Shown: positions 25,580 through 34,896, counted from the stretch's first letter. The stretch: DNA of 64,000 nucleotides from Euryarchaeota archaeon UBA462 (GCA_002506755.1 DAYD01000004.1:26702-90701), one strand, 5' to 3'. Notes: a model not told the origin generated them from the letters alone. Translations and numbers: made by a program.

Positions 25580-26698
25580 CTAACTAACGAATTCCACTGT
25601 TCTATTCCTAAGATTCCTCATTTGTGTGTGGAGTGAAGCACCGTGAATTTGCTCGCTTTTGACCCCAGTTAGAACTAGAAGTACCCTAATGTCCCTTCCC
25701 ATTGATTCGTCAGTAGTTACCCCCCAAATCATTCTGGCATAAGGATTGATACTTTCTCGTATAATCTTCGCGCATTGCTCCGCTTCTCCAAGAGTCAGGC
25801 CCGGGCCGCCAACCACGTTAACTAGCGCCCCTCTTGCATCTGATATGTCTATATCCAAAAGAGGTGATTGCAATGCTTCCATTGTTGCCTTTTCAGCTCC
25901 CTCTTCTGCTGTGGCTTCACCGAGTCCGATCATTGCAACTCCTCCGCCATTCTCCATCACTGACCTGAGATCCTGGAAGTCAAGATTCACAACTCCCTCC
26001 TTGGCAATCATTTCAGATACTCCAGAAATGCTTCTCATCAGTAATTCATCTGCAACTCTGAATGCTGCGTCTAGGGGTAAATCTCTAACTCCTTCAACCT
26101 CTAGTAGTCTTTCATTAGGTAGTACAATTACAGTGTCACAAACCTCTCTCAACCTTTCAAGTCCCCATTCTGCATTCTGTCTTCTGACGGCTCCCTCAGA
26201 TACAAATGGGTAGCTTACTACTGCTATAGTCAGCGCTTCAGAAGCCTTTGCGAGCCTGGCGACGACGTGGGCACTTCCTGTACCAGTGCCGCCGCCGAGG
26301 CCCGCGGTGATGAATGCAAGGTCGCATTCCTCCACCTCATTCTTTAGCACACGTTCGGATTCGTATGCTGCCTGTTCTCCTTTCTCCGGGTCGCCCCCCG
26401 CCCCCCTGCCTCGGGCGGACCGACCAATCAGGACTTTGTTCTCTACATTGACTCTCAACAAGTGTTGAGCATCAGTGTTTACTGCCATCCCCTTGACGTA
26501 CTCACCATCGAACAAGCCCTCCTGCTCTAATCGGGCGACTGTGTTTGATCCGCACCCTCCACAACCAAATACCCTAATCTTTGGCTGGAGTGACCTTAGA
26601 AGGTTTTCTAGGTCAGGAACTTCTTCCAACTCGGGTAATGTTGGAGACTGAGTCTCTTCATCCTGGAGCTCTAGAACTCTCTCGATGAGGTGCTTCAC
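25580..26698 (-). CDS. ftsZ: Cell-division GTPase FtsZ
   Basis: The product is 372 residues from GTG 26698 and starts MKHLIERVLELQDEE as euryarchaeal FtsZ1 proteins do. It contains RVFGCGGCGSNTV, the tubulin signature GGGTGTGSAH, NTDAQHL and the T7-loop region NLDFQDLRSVM, so it should polymerise with GTP to form the division ring. The second glycine-loop reads GCGGCGSN rather than the usual GCGGAGNN. An in-frame ATG at 26731 lies above the transcription start predicted from the TATTTTTTA box at 26748-26756, so GTG 26698 is preferred. Head of the secE operon. Confidence 0.94.
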   Translation of the reverse strand: MKHLIERVLELQDEETQSPTLPELEEVPDLENLLRSLQPKIRVFGCGGCGSNTVARLEQEGLFDGEYVKGMAVNTDAQHLLRVNVENKVLIGRSARGRGAGGDPEKGEQAAYESERVLKNEVEECDLAFITAGLGGGTGTGSAHVVARLAKASEALTIAVVSYPFVSEGAVRRQNAEWGLERLREVCDTVIVLPNERLLEVEGVRDLPLDAAFRVADELLMRSISGVSEMIAKEGVVNLDFQDLRSVMENGGGVAMIGLGEATAEEGAEKATMEALQSPLLDIDISDARGALVNVVGGPGLTLGEAEQCAKIIRESINPYARMIWGVTTDESMGRDIRVLLVLTGVKSEQIHGASLHTQMRNLRNRTVEFVS

Positions 26699-26747
26699 AC
26701 ACACTAGGCGTGTTGAATAGAGGATAACCATTGCCCCAGTGGATGAC

Positions 26748-26756
26748 TAAAAAATA
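26748..26756 (-). promoter_or_regulatory. TATA-like box for ftsZ
   Basis: On the minus strand TATTTTTTA is centred at 26752, which predicts transcription start near 26726, inside the spacer before GTG 26698. It is the only clear TATA-like element ahead of the ftsZ-secE-spt5-ribosomal run. Confidence 0.4.
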
Positions 26757-26786
26757 GAGGTTTAGGAGGGATACCGGAAAAGGCAC

Positions 26787-27464
26787 TCATGATAGCAGTC
26801 CACTTCTGGTTTTGATGAATCTAACTATGAATGTATAGAGTCCACCCCATGCAGAAATGGATAAAGCGAAGGTCATACCATTGAGCTCACTATTCCCTAA
26901 GATCAACCACTCCATTATCTCATGGATCTCTTCAATTTTGTACCCAGAAAATCCAGAGTGAGCCTGCCAAGCAGCAATAATTAGCGCCACTAGGGTCAAT
27001 ACCATCCTGTCGGCCCTAGAGAATCCTCCGTATATCCTACCAAGTCCTACAGATTGCGCTTGAGTGCCCATGTATGAACCAAAAAGGGTCAGAAGGGCTG
27101 CTAGGTAGCCCGAGCTAGGATTGTCGACAAAAACTGTGTTCGCACCTATGGCTATCAAAAGTCCAACATCAACAACTCTGTCTATTGTATGATCCAAGAA
27201 ATCACCGTATGGGCTATCCGTACCTTGGTGTCTTGCTAGTGCTCCATCCAACCCATCCAAAACCGCCGCGATAAGTATCAACAATACTGTCACCACTATT
27301 GCCAATGCCCCTCGATTATCCAAATCAGCTCCAGCCACCAGAAAGAATGATCCAAGGGCAAGAAAAAGGCTTGTCCATGTAAGATAGTTGGGGTCTACTT
27401 TCTCCATTCTTAGAACCATTGGGTTGATTGCCTTGGTCCACCTTTCCCTCAGTTTTTCGAACAT
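26787..27464 (-). CDS. CDP-alcohol phosphatidyltransferase
   Basis: The 225-residue membrane protein carries the family signature DGLDGALARHQGTDSPYGDFLDHTIDR (cited as DG-x2-DG-x2-AR-x8-G-x3-D-x3-D, residues about 67-93), which binds the CDP-lipid and metal ions. About six hydrophobic helices are present. In archaea such enzymes make archaetidylinositol phosphate or related polar lipids from CDP-archaeol; the acceptor here cannot be fixed from sequence. Its ATG follows directly on the TAG of the AK6-like gene, so the two form an operon. Confidence 0.85.
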   Translation of the reverse strand: MFEKLRERWTKAINPMVLRMEKVDPNYLTWTSLFLALGSFFLVAGADLDNRGALAIVVTVLLILIAAVLDGLDGALARHQGTDSPYGDFLDHTIDRVVDVGLLIAIGANTVFVDNPSSGYLAALLTLFGSYMGTQAQSVGLGRIYGGFSRADRMVLTLVALIIAAWQAHSGFSGYKIEEIHEIMEWLILGNSELNGMTFALSISAWGGLYTFIVRFIKTRSGLLS

Positions 27465-28007
27465 CTAAGCCTCCCCTCTTCCAATCCAGTCAATCGGATT
27501 GGCCGGTCTATCTGGCTTGAAACCATCTGTGATCCATTGCATAATCAGACTTACTTTACCCTCTATCGGGCCCGAAGTTGCGTCTAACTCAATCACGGGA
27601 AATCCAGAGCGTACCTCATTCCATGCCCCTCCTATGATTTCCCATTCCAAATTCTGTCTGATCTTATCTTCGGTGTAACCCCTATCTTCAAGCCTATCCC
27701 TGAGAACTGATGGATTACACCTGACAATTATGTAACAATCCACCGGAAGTAGGTGAGAGAGGTGTCCGTCAATTACTGTGGAAACAATTGGACTAGTCGA
27801 CCAATCCCTTTTCAATTGTGAGGACAGCTCTTCAATATCGATTGGCCTTGCTCCGTCCACAGGATCCTCCACATCGATGCAGCCTAGCTTCTCGGCCAGT
27901 GACTCAACTGAAATTACCTGCAAACCCTCATGATTAAGAAATGAGGATATAGTGGTTTTACCAACTCCGGGTGATCCGGTCAATGCTAGTCTTACTGACC
28001 CTCCCAC
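27465..28007 (-). CDS. AK6/Fap7-like adenylate kinase
   Basis: The 180-residue product has a P-loop ALTGSPGVGKTTIS near the N-terminus, a helical NMP-binding part, VIDGHLSHLLPVDCYIIVRCNP (the DGH and Walker B-like region of AK6) and RLEDRGYTEDKIRQNLEWEI, the characteristic AK6 lid helix. AK6/Fap7 enzymes couple ATP hydrolysis to small-subunit ribosome maturation as well as acting as adenylate kinases. TTG 28025 is an alternative start. The TATTC element near 28038 places transcription start near 28012, favouring GTG 28007. Confidence 0.88.
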   Translation of the reverse strand: MGGSVRLALTGSPGVGKTTISSFLNHEGLQVISVESLAEKLGCIDVEDPVDGARPIDIEELSSQLKRDWSTSPIVSTVIDGHLSHLLPVDCYIIVRCNPSVLRDRLEDRGYTEDKIRQNLEWEIIGGAWNEVRSGFPVIELDATSGPIEGKVSLIMQWITDGFKPDRPANPIDWIGRGEA

Positions 28008-28089
28008 ACCGTCTCGTGATGACAAGTTGACAAGAATACTCCCGTCAAAGGCGCAACATTCACCTAGAATCCTTGATACGAGATCGATA

Positions 28090-29214
28090 ATGGCACAACA
28101 AATGAAATGGCTAGGAGCAATGGACCCTCGAGATTCGAAGCTAAACTTACTTTTACTTGCAGTTCCAACTACGCTTTACTTCAATTATTTTCAGCACGAC
28201 TCCTCAATGGCCTTTGCCTCATCTCTAGTGGCCATAATGCCTCTAGCGTTTCTTATGGGTCGAGCCACCGAGGAGATAGCACTCAGAACTTCAGAGTCGC
28301 TTGGAGGGCTACTGAACGCAACATTCGGTAATGCGGCTGAGATGATCATTGCTTTGCTACTGATTTACAGCGCTTACCAGAACAAAGGAACAGACACCGA
28401 GTTTTTCTACCTGCAATTGGTTCAAGCCAGCATAATTGGTAGTATTCTCGGAAACCTACTATTGGTCATGGGTCTGGCATTTGTATGGGGCGGGATTCAC
28501 TTCACAGAACAGAAGTTCTCGAAAACCCAGGTGAGCTCCAACGGGTCATTGCTTCTCCTCTCAATGATAGTATTGATTGTACCAACGGTTTTCCAATCCA
28601 CTGTAGGGGGTGAATCCGGTGAAGAGGGAGTCAGAAATCTAAGTCGAATAGCAGCTGTCATACTTTTGCTGATCTATTGTCTATTTCTGTTCTTCCAGTT
28701 TAGAAGTCATGAGCATCTATTTGCGACAGAGGGATCCCATCACGAGGAGCCAGAGATGTCCCAGCGAGATGCAATTATACTACTGGTGGTTGCAACAATC
28801 TTAGTATCATGGATGGCAGAGATACTAGTCCACTCAGTTGAGGAGGCTGCTGATAAATTGGAACTTCCTCACATTTTTATTGGAGTAATACTTCTTCCGT
28901 TATTTGGCAACGCCGCAGAGCACTTCACGGCAGTGACAGTAGCTGGAAAGGACAAAATGGACCTTTCCTTCGCAATTTCAATGGGTTCTTCCACCCAGAT
29001 AGCTGTCTTCGTAGCTCCCATGATGGTAATCTTCGCATGGGGTCTGGGAGTACCTCTTACCTTTGAGTTCGGCATGATTGAGACCGTCTCAGCATTCTTG
29101 TCGGTTTTGATCGTAAACTCAATCGCCGCTGATGGGAAATCCAATTGGCTGGAAGGGGCAATGCTTTTGGCATCCTATGCAGTTCTCGGTGCGGCTTTCC
29201 TTTTCCACCCATAG
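28090..29214 (+). CDS. Ca2+/H+ antiporter (CAX family)
   Basis: The 374-residue product has about eleven hydrophobic segments and the two alpha-repeat motifs ATFGNAAEMIIAL (near residue 77) and LFGNAAEHFTAVTVA (near residue 274), where the G-N-x-x-E core coordinates Ca2+. An acidic loop with EHLFATEGSHHEEPE separates the halves, as in vacuolar-type CAX exchangers. It should export Ca2+ in exchange for protons. The frame stays open upstream to 27952 across the divergent kinase gene, but ATG 28090 fits homologues and the absence of overlap. Confidence 0.9.
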   Translation: MAQQMKWLGAMDPRDSKLNLLLLAVPTTLYFNYFQHDSSMAFASSLVAIMPLAFLMGRATEEIALRTSESLGGLLNATFGNAAEMIIALLLIYSAYQNKGTDTEFFYLQLVQASIIGSILGNLLLVMGLAFVWGGIHFTEQKFSKTQVSSNGSLLLLSMIVLIVPTVFQSTVGGESGEEGVRNLSRIAAVILLLIYCLFLFFQFRSHEHLFATEGSHHEEPEMSQRDAIILLVVATILVSWMAEILVHSVEEAADKLELPHIFIGVILLPLFGNAAEHFTAVTVAGKDKMDLSFAISMGSSTQIAVFVAPMMVIFAWGLGVPLTFEFGMIETVSAFLSVLIVNSIAADGKSNWLEGAMLLASYAVLGAAFLFHP

Positions 29215-29218
29215 TGAG

Positions 29219-30286
29219 CTAATCATCGATGAGCTCGGTACCAAAGTATGTCAGCCAGATGAAATCCAGACTCAGTATGATATGCTGGTGTAAGCCCAAG
29301 AAAGTGTTGTTGTAATTCCCATCAAATAGCGCCTTGTATATGCCTGCCTGATGGAAAATAACGTATGCTATAACAAGGAAAAGAATCGCTACCGAAATCA
29401 AGAGAAGCCTGCTCTCAAAGGACGTGTCCGAACTCTTTTTTTGTGCCGAGTAGAACAGTGTCATGGAACCAAACAATGGAACTAATGATGTGAAAAGAAA
29501 AGAAGCGTAACTCGCATCAAGGTGAATGGGCCTATCGATGTGCCTCGCGAAAGAAAGGCTAGCCTCGACCCAGAAACTCCCTGCAATCACCAGAGTCGCC
29601 CACATCGATAATAAGAAGCTGAAAGAGAATCCACTCAATCCACTCCCATCATTTGATACTTCTAATATGGAGAATAATGTCGATAAAACAATCACTGAAA
29701 GGAAAAACGTAAGCCCCCATGCCCTTACCGCGTTTAGGTTCGAAGGAGCAGCTATTACACCAAAAATTGGTATTGCTAATATTAACAGTGCTATGATTAT
29801 GAATAGTCCGACTATCTTGTAATCCTTCGAACCCGAGTCACCATTATTCAGCAACCTTTTCCATCCTTCTGCCAAAGCCACAAGCCCACCAAAAGTTGCT
29901 ACGCTGAAACCAAGGGGCACTAGAGTTCGAACTGGCTGATAGTAGACTAGTACACTCACATTCGTGTACTGGCGAAGGGAGTGAGTCCAAGCACCGAACT
30001 GTCCGTCTGGAATTACAAAACCACCAATGAATACAGAGAACCAAAGAGTTCCTAGTCCAACAATGCCGGAATAGTATGGAGTAGCCATGACCCAGTCTCT
30101 AAGATCTCCTTTGGACCATTTGACCAAGAGGAAGGCAGTAGTGAACAAAAATAACCAAATAAAGAATGTAATGGCCCATGTCTCCAGAATTTCTGTCGAT
30201 TCTGGATCCAATGTGGAAGAAGGTGCCATGCAGATATCTTTGATACAATTTTCAACGGGCCCGTATTCGAAGGGTCCCACGCTCAT
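29219..30286 (-). CDS. Polytopic membrane protein of unknown function
   Basis: The 355-residue product has about nine hydrophobic helices and short loops. Noticeable features are several histidines at helix ends (FARHIDRPIHLD near residue 255 and GLHQHIILSLDF near residue 333) and conserved-looking Trp/Tyr in WTHSLRQYTNVSVLVYYQP. These could bind heme or metal, and the size recalls cytochrome biogenesis proteins, but no family signature is present. Its ATG overlaps the stop of the peroxiredoxin-like gene (ATGA), so the two proteins are made together. Convergent with the CAX gene, 4 bp apart. Confidence 0.55.
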   Translation of the reverse strand: MSVGPFEYGPVENCIKDICMAPSSTLDPESTEILETWAITFFIWLFLFTTAFLLVKWSKGDLRDWVMATPYYSGIVGLGTLWFSVFIGGFVIPDGQFGAWTHSLRQYTNVSVLVYYQPVRTLVPLGFSVATFGGLVALAEGWKRLLNNGDSGSKDYKIVGLFIIIALLILAIPIFGVIAAPSNLNAVRAWGLTFFLSVIVLSTLFSILEVSNDGSGLSGFSFSFLLSMWATLVIAGSFWVEASLSFARHIDRPIHLDASYASFLFTSLVPLFGSMTLFYSAQKKSSDTSFESRLLLISVAILFLVIAYVIFHQAGIYKALFDGNYNNTFLGLHQHIILSLDFIWLTYFGTELIDD

Positions 30287-30825
30287 TCACCTCTTGCAAA
30301 GGAGATCAGCTTGTCAATTGGTATGTGATCGACAGTGTCCTTGCAATAGTGAGCTTCAACTACCTTGCCCTCTTCACCTATGAGCAAATCTACAGGTATT
30401 GTAGACATCTTGGATATTGACATAGTCATCGGAAAGTAACCTCTTAGTGTGGCCTGTAGAAAGGTAATTGGTGATCTAAATGCCCCCCACATAAACCTCC
30501 AGAAGGATTTCGTAACACCACTTTCTACGAAGGTATCGTATGTCTCGTCTGCCACGATGGTAAAGGGAACATTTTTGCTTCCCATTCGTTTTGTGAGCTC
30601 TTCTATCTCGGCATCAAAAACACCGACCATGACTGTGTCTTCCGGAAATTCTTTCCACCTCTGAATCAGTCGATCTATTCTTATATTGCAAAAGGGGCAG
30701 GATGAGAATCTGAAAAATGTGAAAATTACTTTCTTACCTCTCATCGATTTCATTTCGAATACCGTTCCGTCAATTGCTGGTAGAGAAATATTGGGAGCAG
30801 GGTCTCCTTGACTAAGCCTGGGCAT
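30283..30825 (-). CDS. Peroxiredoxin-like (AhpC/TSA family) protein
   Basis: The 180-residue protein starts MPRLSQGDPAPNISLPAIDG, the family beginning, and has the redox site FFRFSSCPFCNIRI with a C-P-F-C pair. A segment ITFLQATLRGYFPMTMSISK and VDLLIGEEGKVVEAHY follow, as in the AhpC/TSA-like redoxins that reduce peroxides or act as thiol oxidoreductases. There is no signal peptide. A T-rich box at 30847-30854 on the minus strand is about 25 nt before ATG 30825, suggesting a leaderless transcript; TTG 30840 is the longer alternative. Co-translated with the polytopic membrane protein downstream. Confidence 0.78.
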   Translation of the reverse strand: MPRLSQGDPAPNISLPAIDGTVFEMKSMRGKKVIFTFFRFSSCPFCNIRIDRLIQRWKEFPEDTVMVGVFDAEIEELTKRMGSKNVPFTIVADETYDTFVESGVTKSFWRFMWGAFRSPITFLQATLRGYFPMTMSISKMSTIPVDLLIGEEGKVVEAHYCKDTVDHIPIDKLISFARGE

Positions 30826-30940
30826 AGAAATCGCAGGCAATATGAGTAAAAAAATTGACCAATAATGGTGAGAACAATATCAAGTGTATTTATGCTACTT
30901 AGTGTATATTTTCTCACGTATTACAATCATGCACACTCGA

Positions 30941-30948
30941 TATTTTAT
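30941..30948 (+). promoter_or_regulatory. TATA-like box for the alpha/beta hydrolase gene
   Basis: TATTTTAT at 30941-30948 predicts transcription start near 30971, leaving a leader of about 14 bases before ATG 30985. The 144-base spacer 30841-30984 between the two divergent genes is AT-rich and holds no other recognisable element. Confidence 0.35.
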
Positions 30949-30984
30949 CTATCTTGGAATACAGGTTAGTTTGTAGGAAAAGCC

Positions 30985-32037
30985 ATGTTATCTGAAGGGG
31001 ACCAACCTGATCCTGCCTTTGTCAAAGGAATTGCGTCTTCATACTCTGTATCCAGGGATACCTGGTACCCAATTATTCCTAAGCTACTATTGCTCGTAAT
31101 CCCTGTAGAGATCTTTCTCTTCACATTTTTTCCAGAAGTCTCCTCTAGCGAGATTTTTTGGGTAGCCGTTGGAATAACCTTACCCTGCCTCGCTTATGCA
31201 ATCGTTTACTGGATAGTGTACAGGTTAGTATTCGTCACAGGAAAACCGGCTACAGACGGTCCAATGACAGGAAATTGGGAACCCTTTACATTCAACGGTT
31301 GGGCTAATGAGCCATTCAAGGCCTTCATTTTGAGATCTGATAATGAAAGCAGGGATCTTTTAGTTTACCTACATGGATATGGGTCTTGTTTGGCCAGAGG
31401 CGAATCTAGAGCTTTGCAATTCCATGAGCTAGGTATGAATGTCATAAGCCTCGATCAAAGAGGATTTGGCTCACAGGGTAAAAGGAAAGACTGGACAGTG
31501 CTAAAGGCTGTGACAGATATCGAGGGTCTTCTGGATTATGCCCCAGATATACTTGGATTCACTCCTAACCGGCTCTGGATTTACGGCCACTCACTAGGCG
31601 GATTTCTGACTCTGAGACTTTCTTCTCACTCCTCAGGATGGTGGAAGGATTCGCTTAGGGGAATAATTCTCGAATCCCCTGTAGCCTCCATGCCTCTAAT
31701 AATAGAAAAGAAACTACCAGGCAGGGCCGCTCTTGCGACACACTGGGTAAGGCATATTCTCAGAATGGAACACGAAAGGATACATCCAGATCTTGGAATA
31801 AGATATTCTAACGCGGAGCTGCCTTATTGTGGTATACCCAATGTTCCTGCATTGGTACTTCAATCTAAGAATGACATGACCCTCGGTCAATACCATTTTC
31901 GGTTGATAAAGGAACATATTTCTCATATTTCAGAAATCCACGAGCTTGACATGCCTCATACCTCTAGGGTAGACTCCAAAGAGAGAAGGAGATTAGTTAG
32001 TGACTGGATGACAAATCAATTGTCTTTGACACAATGA
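30985..32037 (+). CDS. Membrane-anchored alpha/beta hydrolase
   Basis: The 350-residue protein has two hydrophobic helices in the first 80 residues, then an alpha/beta hydrolase domain: LVYLHGYGSCLARGES (oxyanion region), the nucleophile elbow IYGHSLGGFL (Ser near residue 203), the acid in LQSKNDMTLGQ and the histidine in DMPHTSRVD. It resembles the serine aminopeptidase S33/lysophospholipase group. Substrate cannot be told; the membrane anchor suggests lipids or membrane-delivered esters. Confidence 0.8.
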   Translation: MLSEGDQPDPAFVKGIASSYSVSRDTWYPIIPKLLLLVIPVEIFLFTFFPEVSSSEIFWVAVGITLPCLAYAIVYWIVYRLVFVTGKPATDGPMTGNWEPFTFNGWANEPFKAFILRSDNESRDLLVYLHGYGSCLARGESRALQFHELGMNVISLDQRGFGSQGKRKDWTVLKAVTDIEGLLDYAPDILGFTPNRLWIYGHSLGGFLTLRLSSHSSGWWKDSLRGIILESPVASMPLIIEKKLPGRAALATHWVRHILRMEHERIHPDLGIRYSNAELPYCGIPNVPALVLQSKNDMTLGQYHFRLIKEHISHISEIHELDMPHTSRVDSKERRRLVSDWMTNQLSLTQ

Positions 32038-32047
32038 ATAAGCATAA

Positions 32048-32800
32048 TTAGCTTAGAATACTCATTATTTGGGCTAATATCATTATTGCTGCAACAATCA
32101 AAAACATCGGCCGAAGTAGTGAATAGCCATATCTTAGGACATAGCCTGGTGCTAGGAAGCCACCAATCATATTTGCTAGAGCAAACGGAATTGCAACCTT
32201 GTAGTTTACCGATGCAGCCATTGCAAAAATAGCAAAAGAACCTATATTTCCTCCAAAATTCAGAATTCTGCCAGTGGCAGCCGCCCTATCCATTCCGAAA
32301 CCAGCACCTTTGATGTATCCGGCCATTAGCATACTACCAGTACCCGGTCCAAGAAAACCCTCATAGAATCCTAATCCGGCTCCCATTCCCACGGTTACTG
32401 GAATCACCTTGCTTTCATTGATTTCCTCTTCTTTTCCAAATTGAGGATTTAACAAGACATATAGAAACAACGCTGAGAGGACAAAAATAACAATTCCAAG
32501 AAGAATATCAGCGCTGATAGATAGTACTACTTTGGCCCCGATTACTGAAAATACCATCATCAAAAACCACCCAAGCAAGGCAGGCTTCCTCGGCACAATC
32601 TCACTCTGCAGATACTTGGCACTCGCAATAGCTGCTGCTGCGGTGGATGCGAACTTATTGGTTCCCAGAGCCACGTGAGGAGGCAAACCAGCACTAATCA
32701 TGGCAGGAAGCCGAAGTAATCCTCCCCCTCCAACGGCGCTATCAACAAACCCTGCAAATACCCCCAAAACCATCAACAGTAGGAATACTTCGTTGTCCAC
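32048..32800 (-). CDS. TSUP (TauE/SafE) family anion exporter
   Basis: The 250-residue membrane protein has about eight helices and the family repeat motifs GFVDSAVGGGGLLRLPAM near the N-terminus and GFLGPGTGSMLMAGY in the second half, which form the two inverted halves of TSUP carriers. Members such as TauE and SafE export sulfite, sulfoacetate or related organosulfur anions; YfcA-like members have unknown substrates. The final helices end right before the stop. No operon partner: the gene is convergent with the hydrolase and 136 bp from the amidohydrolase start region. Confidence 0.85.
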   Translation of the reverse strand: MDNEVFLLLMVLGVFAGFVDSAVGGGGLLRLPAMISAGLPPHVALGTNKFASTAAAAIASAKYLQSEIVPRKPALLGWFLMMVFSVIGAKVVLSISADILLGIVIFVLSALFLYVLLNPQFGKEEEINESKVIPVTVGMGAGLGFYEGFLGPGTGSMLMAGYIKGAGFGMDRAAATGRILNFGGNIGSFAIFAMAASVNYKVAIPFALANMIGGFLAPGYVLRYGYSLLRPMFLIVAAIMILAQIMSILS

Positions 32801-32936
32801 GAAGTTATCCGGAGCTCTCGGGATATCAGATTTGCAGTCAAATATCTTCCGTTATCAGAATGGAAATGCAATATTGGATGAGACATTTTCACATTCAAGA
32901 CTTGAAAGATCTGCACCATTCCTTACGTTTAGATTA

Positions 32937-34190
32937 CTATATTTCAGAGTAGTACTCACCAACCGCTTCATCAATTTCCACGCAAGATGCTTCCTCATCT
33001 ACGGTGATAGTGACTCCATCTCTTCTGAGAACCTCTCCATCAACAAATACATCTAGAACCTTAGCCCCAGAGTATATTAGGTTTGGAAGAAGACGCCTTC
33101 CTTCCTTTCCTTTAGGGCGCATCCTAATATCATCTAAGTCCCAAGTCACCCAGTCTTTGGATCCCTTGGTGGCTAATTTCCATGTCTCCTTGGGGCCAAG
33201 AACTCTTGCATCCCAATGATCATGCCTTTGTATTAGGCTCGCTGCCTTTGATTCAGCCCTCATATCAAGAGAGTTGTTGCTAGCCGCCCCATCTGTCCCC
33301 AATCTCACATCTACACCCGCTTCCCTCATAGCTGGGTAGGACATTGTCCCCCCGCATGCAAGTTTCTGGTTACTGGTCGGACAGTGCACAGCATGGGCCC
33401 CATGTCCTGCTAGTATCCTCATCTCCTTCTTTGTCACCCAACCGCAGTGCGCGCAAACTGTTCCCTCTGTGAAATAGTCGATAGAGTCAAGATACTCTAC
33501 AGGGTACATTCCGTGTTCGGAGTAGCAGTCAGCAACTTCCTTTCTAGTTTCAGAGGTATGTATGCTCAGAGTGCATCCCGTCCTTTGAGAAATTTCTGAG
33601 GCCTTTACTAACGTCTCCTCGGAACAGGTGTACACAGAATGCGTGCCTATTCCGTACTCTACTCTTTCTGGACTGGGTGAACCTCCAGAAATTAGGGACT
33701 CGACCTTCTTGAGCGCCTCTCCTGGTCCATTAGGGTATGAGGGTGTTGGGAAATCTGTAATTGGACCACAAACCTTGGCCCTGATTCCTGACTCAGCCAA
33801 AACATCGCCCACTATTTCGGGATGGTAATACATGTCACAGGCAAATGTAGTCCCTGTGGATATCATTTCGGCCACTGCTGCTCTAGTTCCCACCTCTATT
33901 AATTTAGGTGTCAGGCCCTTCTCTACTGGAAATATGGAGGTCTCCAACCACTCCATAAGTGGTAGGCCTTCTCCCATAGATTTGTTTAGTACCATTGCCA
34001 TGTGCGTGTGCCAGTTCTGAAGAGATCTAGTCACTATTTTGGAGCTACCATTTATTGTTTCCAAGACATCTTCGTCACCCTTACTATTCTCAAATCTTCC
34101 ATCCTTGAATAGCAGGAAGTCACCATTCTGAATGGCCCCATCACAATCTATGAGCCAGGTATCGGTGATTCTTCTGGATTCCTCCCCCAT
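32937..34190 (-). CDS. Amidohydrolase, 5'-deoxyadenosine/SAH/guanine deaminase type
   Basis: The 417-residue protein follows the TrzA/MtaD plan: WHTHMAM (first two metal His), a helix EGLPLMEWLETSIFP, HTSETRKE (metal His), VCAHCGWV (His) and LGTDGAASNNSLDMR (metal Asp and substrate serine). Such enzymes deaminate S-adenosylhomocysteine, methylthioadenosine or 5'-deoxyadenosine; substrate choice cannot be fixed here. A radical-SAM-rich archaeon needs a 5'-deoxyadenosine sink, which makes that a reasonable guess. The following FAH-family gene starts 19 bp from this one's start and is transcribed into it. Confidence 0.83.
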   Translation of the reverse strand: MGEESRRITDTWLIDCDGAIQNGDFLLFKDGRFENSKGDEDVLETINGSSKIVTRSLQNWHTHMAMVLNKSMGEGLPLMEWLETSIFPVEKGLTPKLIEVGTRAAVAEMISTGTTFACDMYYHPEIVGDVLAESGIRAKVCGPITDFPTPSYPNGPGEALKKVESLISGGSPSPERVEYGIGTHSVYTCSEETLVKASEISQRTGCTLSIHTSETRKEVADCYSEHGMYPVEYLDSIDYFTEGTVCAHCGWVTKKEMRILAGHGAHAVHCPTSNQKLACGGTMSYPAMREAGVDVRLGTDGAASNNSLDMRAESKAASLIQRHDHWDARVLGPKETWKLATKGSKDWVTWDLDDIRMRPKGKEGRRLLPNLIYSGAKVLDVFVDGEVLRRDGVTITVDEEASCVEIDEAVGEYYSEI

Positions 34191-34209
34191 ATCCTTCCCT
34201 TCATCTCAA

Positions 34210-34830
34210 TTACTCGCAAAAAGCTCTCAAATGACTAACGATATTGCCTTCAGAGTCCTTCATCCATGCCTCCACAAGGTCTCCTACATTCATCGGCCCA
34301 ACACCCTTAGGAGTACCTGTCCATACAAGATCTCCCGGTTCGAGGTCATACCATCGAGTCAGGTTCTCCAGAATTGAGTCTAAGGTGTGGACCATCATTT
34401 CCGTAGAGGCCAACTGCTTAGTCTCGCCATTTAGGGACAGGCCGATTTCCTTTGCACCACCATCCCATTCGGTCCAAGTTCCTAGGACCCCTGATCCTCT
34501 GAAACCCTTCCCTTCAAGCCATGGCCAGCCTTCTAACTTAGCCATCGTCTGGCGAGTTCTATTCGTCGTATCAACCCCCACGCACATCTGAATCGGTTCC
34601 AAGCTCTCTCCGAGCCTTACGACCATTTCAACCTCGTGGTCAATATGTTCTTTTGGTTCAAGAAGCGTTACAACATTATTCCCATGCTCATCGGAATCTA
34701 CCATCGCGGAGGGTGGCATGAGAAAAAATCTTGGATAATCCGTTACGTCCCCCAATATTTCCTTTGCATGACCAGAGTAGTTTCTGAAGACCGCCCAGCC
34801 GACTCCCATGGAAGACCCAATGAGGGACAT
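34210..34830 (-). CDS. Fumarylacetoacetate hydrolase (FAH) family protein
   Basis: The 206-residue protein has the FAH metal-site motifs: HIDHEVEMVVRLG (Glu pair), VGVDTTNRTRQ, KGFRGSGVLGTW (where the usual Asp-Thr-x-x-Pro is replaced by GSGVLG) and LEPGDLVWTGTPKGVGP. Family members hydrolyse or decarboxylate acylpyruvates and oxaloacetate in the cytoplasm. The short length is typical of FAHD1-like enzymes. It lies upstream of the amidohydrolase on the same strand, with 19 bp between them. Confidence 0.83.
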   Translation of the reverse strand: MSLIGSSMGVGWAVFRNYSGHAKEILGDVTDYPRFFLMPPSAMVDSDEHGNNVVTLLEPKEHIDHEVEMVVRLGESLEPIQMCVGVDTTNRTRQTMAKLEGWPWLEGKGFRGSGVLGTWTEWDGGAKEIGLSLNGETKQLASTEMMVHTLDSILENLTRWYDLEPGDLVWTGTPKGVGPMNVGDLVEAWMKDSEGNIVSHLRAFCE

Positions 34831-34896
34831 ATGATTAGCGCACCGGTATAGAAACCACTCATCAGGTTGAAGGATGACACCATCTCTAGGTAGGTT

